Positions 58,001 through 64,000 of a DNA stretch of 64,000 bases are shown in pieces. The stretch lies in contig NZ_CP117522.1 of assembly GCF_031679605.1 (NCBI RefSeq), positions 496,001-560,000 of the forward strand. The letters run 5' to 3'. Source of the DNA: Streptomyces luomodiensis. Its GTDB lineage: Bacteria; Actinomycetota; Actinomycetes; Streptomycetales; Streptomycetaceae. Position 1 is the stretch's first letter, and each line of letters begins with the position of its first letter. Made by a program: the position numbers and the translations under genes. The notes under the pieces were generated by a model. The model searched no databases. It was given only the letters and a program-made list of their open reading frames with translations, and had not been told where the DNA came from.

Positions 58001-58999
58001 TCAGCCGCGCGCGAGCAGCTCGAGCGTGTCGATGACGCGGTTGGAGAAGCCCCACTCGTTGTCGTACCAGGCCACCACCTTGATGTGCTTGCCGTCGACG
58101 CGGGTGAGCGCGGCGTCGAAGATCGACGACGCCGGGTGGCCGGTGATGTCGCTGGAGACCAGCGGCTCGCTGGCGTACTCGAGGATGCCCTTGAGCTTGC
58201 CGTCGGCGGCGGCGCGGTAGGCCGCGAGCACCTCGTCGCGGGTGACCTCGCGCGAGACCGCGGTGTTCAGCTCCACGATCGACCCCACCGGGACCGGTAC
58301 GCGGATCGAGTCGCCGGACAGCTTGCCGTCGAGGTTCGGCAGCACCAGGCCGATGGCCTTGGCGGCCCCGGTGGTGGTGGGCACGATGTTCACCCCGGCG
58401 GCGCGGGCGCGGCGCAGGTCGCGGTGGGGGCCGTCCTGGAGGTTCTGCTCCTGGGTGTAGGCGTGCACCGTGGTCATGAAGCCGTGCTCGATGCCGGCCA
58501 GGTCGTCCAGCACGGATGCCAGCGGAGCCAGCGCGTTCGTGGTGCACGAGGCGTTCGAGACGACCACGTGTTCCGCGGGGTCGTAGGCATCGGTGTTCAC
58601 ACCGTAGGCGAGCGTGACGTCGGCGCCCGCGGAGGGCGCGCTCACCAGCACCCGCTTGGCACCCGCGGTGATGTGCGCGCGGGCCGCGTCCGCCGCGGTG
58701 AAGCGGCCGGTGGACTCGAGCACGAGCTCGACGCCGAGTTCGGCCCACGGCAGCTTGGCGGGCTCGCGTTCGGCGAGCACCTTGATGCGGCGGCCCTCGA
58801 CCACCAGCTCGGTTCCGTCGGCCTCGACGGAGCGGCCGAGGCGGCCGAGCGAACTGTCGAACTTGAGCAGGTGGGCGAGGGTTTCGGGGGCGGTGAGGTC
58901 GTTGATGGCGACCACCTCGAGGCCGCTGTCGCGCTCGAACAGGGCGCGGAGGGTGTTGCGTCCGATGCGGCCGAATCCGTTGACGGCGATGCGGGTCAT
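58001..58999 (-). CDS. gap: Type I glyceraldehyde-3-phosphate dehydrogenase, 332 aa
   Basis: Glycolytic oxidation of GAP. MTRIAVNGFGRIGRNTLRAL is the NAD domain start, VSNASCTTNALAPL carries the catalytic cysteine near 150, and WYDNEWGFSNRVIDTLELL ends the protein. Length is standard. GGAATCTCC gives a moderate ribosome site. It stands alone rather than with pgk/tpi, so it is probably one of several paralogues. Confidence 0.95.
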   Translation of the reverse strand: MTRIAVNGFGRIGRNTLRALFERDSGLEVVAINDLTAPETLAHLLKFDSSLGRLGRSVEADGTELVVEGRRIKVLAEREPAKLPWAELGVELVLESTGRFTAADAARAHITAGAKRVLVSAPSAGADVTLAYGVNTDAYDPAEHVVVSNASCTTNALAPLASVLDDLAGIEHGFMTTVHAYTQEQNLQDGPHRDLRRARAAGVNIVPTTTGAAKAIGLVLPNLDGKLSGDSIRVPVPVGSIVELNTAVSREVTRDEVLAAYRAAADGKLKGILEYASEPLVSSDITGHPASSIFDAALTRVDGKHIKVVAWYDNEWGFSNRVIDTLELLARG

Positions 59000-59114
59000 G
59001 GAGATTCCTTTCGTTTCGCCTCCCATCGTCGGCATCCGGATACCGGACCGACAGTGGCCCGAACGACAGCACACGCAAGTATCTCGCCACACCGGCCGGA
59101 CCCCGGCCACACCG

Positions 59115-60062
59115 TCAGGCGGAAAAGGTGTGCCGGTACTCCGTCGGGGAGGTGCCGAGGATGCGCTGGAAGTGCAGACGCAGGTTCGCGCCGGTGCCGA
59201 GCCCGACCCGGTCGGCGATCTGCTCCACGCCCAGATCGGTGCGTTCGAGCAGTTCACGGGCCAGGTCCACGCGGGCCCGGAGCACCCATTGCATCGGTGT
59301 GTAGCCGGTGTCCTCCACGAACCGCCGGGAGAAGGTGCGCGCCGACACCCGCGCGTTGCGGGCGAGCGCCTCGAGGGTCAGCGGTTCGGCGAGGTGCGCC
59401 AGGGCCCACTCACGTGTGCTCGCGAACAGGTCGCCGAGCGGCTCGGGCACGCTGCGCGGCACGTACTGCGCCTGCCCACCGCTGCGGTAGGGCGCCGCCA
59501 CCAGCCGTCTCGCCACGTGGTTGGAGAGCCCGACACCGTGGTCGCGCCGCACCAGGTGCAGGCACAGGTCGATACCGGATGCCGCGCCCGCCGAGGTGAG
59601 CACCTCGCCCTCGTCCACGAACAGCACGTTCTCGTCCACCTTCACCAGCGGATGCCGCTCGGCGAGCGCCTTCGTGTAGTGCCAGTGGGTCGTCGCCCGC
59701 TTGCCGTCGAGCAGGCCCGTCGCCGCCAGCGCGAACGCCCCCGTCGAGATGGCCGCGAGCCGTGTCCCCCGCTCGTGGGCGGCCATGAGCGCGTCGACGA
59801 CCGCCGTCGGCGGCTCCGTGGTCGACGGATCCCGATAGCCGGGGATGAAGACGGTGTCGGCGTGCTCGAACGCCTCGAGGCCCTCGGCCACGTGGTACGA
59901 CAGGCCGTCACCGCCGGCCACGAGTCCGGGCGCGGCGCCGCACACCCGCACCTCGTACGGCATGCTCGACCGGTGGGAGAACACCTGCGCGGGGATGCCG
60001 ACGTCGAGGGGCTTGGCACCTTCGAGCACGAGCACGGCGACGCGGTGGTTCTTCCGACTCAT
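59115..60062 (-). CDS. GlxA-type AraC regulator with DJ-1/PfpI domain, 315 aa
   Basis: The N-terminal half is a PfpI/DJ-1-like domain (VAVLVLEGAKPLDVGIPAQV, VFIPGYRDP, AISTGAFALAATGLLDGKRA) in which the usual cysteine of the CTGAF motif is Ser, so it is probably a sensor, not an enzyme. The C-terminal half is the AraC double helix-turn-helix (LEALARNARVSARTFSRRFV, IADRVGLGTGANLRLHFQRI). It is divergent from the esterase gene at 60.2 kb. Confidence 0.9.
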   Translation of the reverse strand: MSRKNHRVAVLVLEGAKPLDVGIPAQVFSHRSSMPYEVRVCGAAPGLVAGGDGLSYHVAEGLEAFEHADTVFIPGYRDPSTTEPPTAVVDALMAAHERGTRLAAISTGAFALAATGLLDGKRATTHWHYTKALAERHPLVKVDENVLFVDEGEVLTSAGAASGIDLCLHLVRRDHGVGLSNHVARRLVAAPYRSGGQAQYVPRSVPEPLGDLFASTREWALAHLAEPLTLEALARNARVSARTFSRRFVEDTGYTPMQWVLRARVDLARELLERTDLGVEQIADRVGLGTGANLRLHFQRILGTSPTEYRHTFSA

Positions 60063-60225
60063 CGGGCCTCCTTCGACCCTCCCGCGATCCGACGGGCATC
60101 CGCTCGCTCCCGTGACCGCGATGGCAGCTGTCGCAAGCATCGTGCCACTGGCCGGCGGACGGACACCAAGGGCGCCGGCCGCGCCGGGGTGTCGCGGCAC
60201 CTGGCGGGTGCTTGGATGCCGCGGT

Positions 60226-61233
60226 ATGGAGCCCGCCCCTGCGCCGAGGCCGACGGCCGTCCCACCCTTCGACCCTGAACTGGGCGCCGTGCTGGCGTCC
60301 TTGGGCAACGGGCCGACAGAGCCGGTCACTCCGGAGAACCTCGCGGCCCGGCAGGAGCGGGATGCCGCGACCCGGCCCAGGCCGACGGCCGAGGAGCTGC
60401 GGGCCGATGGCCGTTTCGAGGTGACGGAGCTGTCTGTTCCGGGACCGCGGGACGGGCCCGAGGTCACGCTCGTGAGCGTGCGGCCCACCGGGCCGAGCGG
60501 GCCGCTGCCGCTGCTGTACTACCTGCACGGCGGTGCGATGATCATGGGCAACGCGTGGTCGGTGCTGCCGCGGATCCTCCGCGAGTGGGCCCTCCCGCTG
60601 GAGATGGCCGTCCTCTCGGTCGAGTACCGGTTGGCACCGGGAACGCGGTACCCCGGACCGCTGGAGGACTGCTACGCGGGACTGGTCTGGGCGGCCGGGC
60701 ACGCGGGCGAACTGGGCATCGACGCCGGCCGCGTCATCATCGGCGGAAAGAGCGCCGGGGGCGGTCTCGCCGCGGCCCTCGCCCTGCTGGCCCGGGACCG
60801 CGGCGGTCCCGGCATCCTCGGGCAGCTCCTGCTGTGCCCGATGCTGGACGACCGCGCACGCACCGTCTCCAGCCACCAGATGTCGGGCCTCGGCGGGTGG
60901 GACCTCGTCTCCGCCGAGACCGCCTGGAAAGCGCTGCTGGGTGACCGCTACGGCGCCGCGGACCTGCCGCCCTACGCGGCCCCTGCCCGCGCCACGGATC
61001 TGTCCGGTCTCCCCCCGGCGTTCATCGACGTCGGATCGGCGGAGATGTTCCGCGACGAGGACGTGGCGTACGCGAACGCGCTCTGGCAGGCCGGCGGCCA
61101 GGCCGAACTGCACGTATGGCCCGGCGCCTGCCACGGCTTCGACAGCGTGGCGCCGCGGGCGGCGCTCAGCCAGGACGCACGCGATGCCCGCACCCGCTGG
61201 CTCAGGCGGCTCCTCGCCCGCTCCGGGAGGTGA
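60226..61233 (+). CDS. HSL-family alpha/beta esterase, 335 aa
   Basis: Cytoplasmic esterase of the hormone-sensitive-lipase type: oxyanion motif YLHGGAMIMGNAW near 100-112, nucleophile GGKSAGGGLAAAL near 172-184, acid in FIDVGSAEMFRDED and His in PGACHGFDSV. The ATG at 60226 lacks a strong ribosome site. It is divergent from the GlxA-type regulator, its probable controller. Confidence 0.9.
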   Translation: MEPAPAPRPTAVPPFDPELGAVLASLGNGPTEPVTPENLAARQERDAATRPRPTAEELRADGRFEVTELSVPGPRDGPEVTLVSVRPTGPSGPLPLLYYLHGGAMIMGNAWSVLPRILREWALPLEMAVLSVEYRLAPGTRYPGPLEDCYAGLVWAAGHAGELGIDAGRVIIGGKSAGGGLAAALALLARDRGGPGILGQLLLCPMLDDRARTVSSHQMSGLGGWDLVSAETAWKALLGDRYGAADLPPYAAPARATDLSGLPPAFIDVGSAEMFRDEDVAYANALWQAGGQAELHVWPGACHGFDSVAPRAALSQDARDARTRWLRRLLARSGR

Positions 61234-61305
61234 ACCAGGACGCGGCGAGCGGTGACCACGAGAAATCAGTGGACGCCCCCCACGCCGACGGTGGAGGTTG
61301 GCGGC

Positions 61306-62055
61306 ATGAGACAAGAGGAGATCTGGGACACCGACGCCGCCCAGCGCTATGACACCCCCGGCACGGGTATGTTCGCGCCCGAGGTCTTGGGGCCGACCGT
61401 GAGCCGCCTGGCCGAGCTCGCGGGCGGCGGAGCGGCGCTGGAGTTCGCCATCGGCACCGGCCGGGTGGCCGTCCCGCTCGTCGAGCGAGGGGTCCCGGTC
61501 ACCGGGATCGAGCTGTCGCTCCCGATGATCGACCGGCTGCGGACCAAGGCGGACGAGGCGACGATCCCGGTGGTCACGGGTGATATGGCGACGTCCACGG
61601 CTCCCGGGGCCGGGGAGTACACGCTCGTCTATCTCGTCTTCAACACCATCTCCAACCTGCTCACCCAAGCCGAGCAGGTCGAGTGCTTCCGCAACGCCGC
61701 CCGCCACCTCACACCCGGTGGCCGGTTCGTGATCGAGCTGTGGGTGCCCGAGCTGCGCAAGCTCCCACCGGGCCAGACGGCCACCGTCTGGCATACCGAG
61801 TCCGGCTACATCGGTCTGGACACCTACGACGTACTGCGCCAGCACGTGGTGTCGCACCACTTCTCGTTCGACGACACCAAGGAGGCCCGGCTGTTCCGCA
61901 GCCCGCACCGTTACATCTGGCCGGCCGAGCTCGACCTCATGGCCCAGCTCGCCGGATTCGAGCTGGAGACCAGGCACGCGGACTGGTCCGGCGCCGAGTT
62001 CACCGCCGAGTCACGTTCCCACGTCTCCGTGTACCGGATCCCGCCGATCCGGTAG
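61306..62055 (+). CDS. Class I SAM-dependent methyltransferase, 249 aa
   Basis: ALEFAIGTGRVAVPLVERGV near 40-59 is motif I, followed by VTGIELSLPMIDRLRTKADE, PVVTGDMATSTAPGAGEYTL and FRNAARHLTPGGRFVIELWV. The substrate is unknown. The ATG at 61306 is preferred over earlier codons because GGAGG lies eight bases upstream. Confidence 0.88.
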   Translation: MRQEEIWDTDAAQRYDTPGTGMFAPEVLGPTVSRLAELAGGGAALEFAIGTGRVAVPLVERGVPVTGIELSLPMIDRLRTKADEATIPVVTGDMATSTAPGAGEYTLVYLVFNTISNLLTQAEQVECFRNAARHLTPGGRFVIELWVPELRKLPPGQTATVWHTESGYIGLDTYDVLRQHVVSHHFSFDDTKEARLFRSPHRYIWPAELDLMAQLAGFELETRHADWSGAEFTAESRSHVSVYRIPPIR

Positions 62056-62112
62056 TCGCGCGCCGACAGGGTGAGCAGGGCACCAGAGGGCCGTCCAGAT
62101 GCGCGCCAAAGT

Positions 62113-62124
62113 TATTTACTGGTA
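62113..62124. promoter_or_regulatory. MarR-type operator TTTAC-TG-GTAAA
   Basis: Perfect 5-bp arms with a 2-bp centre, 22 bp upstream of the FUSC gene in an AT-rich island (62107-62150) and followed by another TGGTA half-site. The FUSC ATG has no ribosome site, so promoter and operator may overlap on a leaderless transcript. Likely bound by the MarR protein encoded downstream. Confidence 0.6.
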
Positions 62125-62146
62125 AAACACCTGGTACCCTATCTGT

Positions 62147-63841
62147 ATGAGCACCACGGAACCCGCCACCAGACAGCCCCCCATCCGCAGACTCCCGCTA
62201 TCCGGCGTGCTCCGTGTCAACCGGCCCTCCGACATCTGGTTCAAGCCCGCCACCAGCGTCGCGGTGGCCGCCACCCTCGTCCTGGTACCGCTGCTGGTCA
62301 TCGGCCGGAGCGAGCTGGCGATGTATGTGATGTCCGGCGCCTTCTGCGCCCTGTACGGACACCACCTGCCGTACGCCGCCCGCCTCCGGGCCGGCGTCTG
62401 GGTCGTGATCGGCATGACCGCGGGTATGGCCGTGGCGCTGGTCTGCGCCTCCCTGGTGCACAGCGTCATCGCGCTGATCGCGATCGCCTCGCTGATCGCC
62501 GGGCTTCAGAAGGCGGTGTGTGACGCCACCCGGATCGGCCCGCCCGGCCATGTGATCCTCGTCTTCGTCGTCTCGGGCACCCTCTTCGCACCGCAGGAGC
62601 TGCACGAGGTCCCCTTCCACACCGCGCTGACGCTCGGCGCCGGCATCCTGGGCGGCCTGATCGCCCTGGCCCCCGCGCTGATCCGGCGCGAGGGCCCCGA
62701 GCGCCGCGCCACCGCCCGCGCGCTGGAGGCCGCGGCCGGCTACCTCGTCTCGCCGGACGGCGCCGGACGGCGCCGCGCCCGGCACGCCGCGGCGGCGGCC
62801 GTGCACGGCGCCTGGCAGTCGCTGCTCGCCGCCGGAAAGCCCACTCGCGTACGGCACGCGCTGGAGCACCTCGTCCTGCACGCCGAGGCCTCCCTCATCG
62901 GCCCGTCCGGCGCGAGCGATCCCGACCGGCTGCGCGCGTGGGCCCGCCAGGTGCGCGGCCGCGGCCCGCTGCCCGAGGTGCCGATGCCGGCGGGCACCGG
63001 CGACGAGCTGCTGGGCGTCGGCGCCGAGCGCGAGGGGCGCCGCAAGCAGGGCCGCGAGCCGCTGCTGCGGGGTCTGCTGCGGGCCGGCTCACCGCTGCTG
63101 CCCATCGCCGTGCGCTGCGCCGTCGGCTGCGCCGCGGCCGGCTACGTCGGCCTGGCCCTCGGCGTCGGCCACCCGTACTGGGCGATCGTCTCGGCCTCGG
63201 CGATCTACCAGGCGAACGTCACCCTCACCTGGCACCGTGTGCTCCAGCGCCTGGTCGGCAACGTCTGCGGGGTCGCGGTCTTCGCCGCGGTCGTCCCGCT
63301 GGCCCGGACCAGCGTCGTGGTCCTGGCGATCCTCTGCATCGTCTTCAGCTTCTGCAACGAGATGCTGATCAGCCGCAACTACTGGCTCGGCTCGGTGTCG
63401 GTCACCCCGATGGCGCTGCTGATCACCGAGTTCGCCCATGTCCGGCCCGCCGGCGAGCTCATCACGGACCGCGTTCTGGACACTCTGGCCGGTGTGGCGG
63501 TCGGCATGGTCGTCGCCATTCTCATCACCAACCGGCGCACCGGCGGCCGCATGGAGCAGGCGCTCGGCGCCGCCGAACGGGCCACCGACACCGCCGAGCA
63601 GGTGCTGGCCTCGGCCACGAGCTCCGCCGCCGAACTGGCCACCGCCCGCCGCCGGCTCACCGCCAGCCTGGTGGTACTGCGGGACGCGGCCGACACGGCG
63701 GCCGGCGAGTGGTGGCAGCGTGCGCTCCCCGAGGAGAGGCTGATGCGGACCGAGCAGCGGGCACACCGTACGCTCGCCGCGACGGTACGACGACAGGGGC
63801 TGGCGAGGGACCGCCATCTCATCGAGGAGCAGAGGACATGA
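62147..63841 (+). CDS. FUSC-family membrane protein (aromatic acid exporter-like), 564 aa
   Basis: Two blocks of about four to six helices (residues ~40-180 and ~310-445) are separated by a soluble arginine-rich stretch, as in FUSC/AaeB-type exporters. FNPAT-like start WFKPATSVAVAATLVLVPLL, then YWAIVSASAIYQANVTLTWH opening the second block. The C-terminal ~100 residues are helical. Its TGA overlaps the ATG of a marR gene, so they are one operon. Efflux of aromatic acids is suggested by family and setting, not shown. Confidence 0.85.
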   Translation: MSTTEPATRQPPIRRLPLSGVLRVNRPSDIWFKPATSVAVAATLVLVPLLVIGRSELAMYVMSGAFCALYGHHLPYAARLRAGVWVVIGMTAGMAVALVCASLVHSVIALIAIASLIAGLQKAVCDATRIGPPGHVILVFVVSGTLFAPQELHEVPFHTALTLGAGILGGLIALAPALIRREGPERRATARALEAAAGYLVSPDGAGRRRARHAAAAAVHGAWQSLLAAGKPTRVRHALEHLVLHAEASLIGPSGASDPDRLRAWARQVRGRGPLPEVPMPAGTGDELLGVGAEREGRRKQGREPLLRGLLRAGSPLLPIAVRCAVGCAAAGYVGLALGVGHPYWAIVSASAIYQANVTLTWHRVLQRLVGNVCGVAVFAAVVPLARTSVVVLAILCIVFSFCNEMLISRNYWLGSVSVTPMALLITEFAHVRPAGELITDRVLDTLAGVAVGMVVAILITNRRTGGRMEQALGAAERATDTAEQVLASATSSAAELATARRRLTASLVVLRDAADTAAGEWWQRALPEERLMRTEQRAHRTLAATVRRQGLARDRHLIEEQRT

Positions 63842-64000
63842 CGGATGACACCGTGGCCGCGGTGGTGCAGCAGTGGAAGGCCGTCCACCCGGGCTTGGAC
63901 ACCAGCCCCATGGAGATCATCGGCCGGATCAACCGCTGCGCCTCGCTTCTCCAGCAGGCGGAGAGCGGACCCCTGCGGGACGCGGATCTGTCCCGCACCG
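63838..64000 (+). CDS. MarR-family regulator, 5' part (54 codons) in window
   Basis: Starts MTDDTVAAVVQQWKAVHPGL, then SPMEIIGRINRCASLLQQAE, typical of the first helices of MarR-type regulators. The helix-turn-helix lies beyond the right edge. ATG overlaps the FUSC stop and AGAGGAC precedes it. Probable repressor of its own operon. Confidence 0.75.
   Translation, partial: MTDDTVAAVVQQWKAVHPGLDTSPMEIIGRINRCASLLQQAESGPLRDADLSRT

Overview
The window is high-GC (roughly 72-74 % by eye) actinobacterial chromosome, most likely Streptomyces. GTG starts and GTGA/ATGA gene overlaps are frequent. It carries an isorenieratene-type carotenoid cluster, a vdcBCD decarboxylase cluster, a large LAL-type LuxR regulator and many one-component regulators. 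The content is accessory metabolism and regulation; apart from one gap gene nothing looks housekeeping. No rRNA, tRNA, CRISPR array, transposase or integrase was seen.

Layout: (1) 0-7.8 kb: a cut-off quinone reductase, a decayed copy of a similar gene ending in a pentanucleotide repeat, a 1017-aa LAL regulator, and a crotonase / alcohol dehydrogenase / thioesterase operon. (2) 8.4-23.6 kb: the most interesting region. A gntR gene faces a ~14-kb minus-strand run of 14 genes: a split TauABC-type importer, carboxylesterase, second gntR, lactonase-like amidohydrolase, two 4,5-dihydroxyphthalate-decarboxylase-like proteins plus a deleted third copy, a DUF3500 protein, a ThDP enzyme, a LigJ-type hydratase, an HpcH/HpaI aldolase and a CoxG-like protein. 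Matching ATTG-NNN-GACAA operator candidates lie upstream of both the gntR gene and the run. (3) 24-37 kb: an MFS gene with an internal deletion, an orphan UbiX-like gene, AraC + vdcBCD, amidase/TetR, an APH(6)-type kinase, an IMPase-like/NADP-binding pair, an SDR with a readable promoter-operator, and two alpha/beta hydrolases. (4) 37.5-43.6 kb: a second aromatic cluster with cyclase, IclR, a TRAP-like importer, a fusion of a 6PGDH-like dehydrogenase with a CHA/HMG aldolase, and a divergent extradiol dioxygenase. (5) 43.6-53.2 kb: a molybdopterin-fold protein, a YiaA/B protein, then crtI-crtB-DUF5914 converging on crtY-crtT-crtU, with two striking tandem-repeat tracts. (6) 53.3-64 kb: oxidoreductase, GNAT, XRE, PH-domain membrane protein, gap, GlxA-type AraC, esterase, methyltransferase, and FUSC exporter + MarR.

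How they work together (inference): regions 2 and 4 look like complementary parts of a catabolic route for aromatic di/tricarboxylates. Import would be followed by decarboxylation, extradiol ring cleavage, lactone hydrolysis, hydration (LigJ type) and aldol cleavage (HpcH type and/or the fused CHA aldolase). The vdc genes would decarboxylate vanillate-type acids and the FUSC/MarR pair could export aromatic acids. No ring-hydroxylating dioxygenase is present, so the true substrate cannot be read from the sequence.
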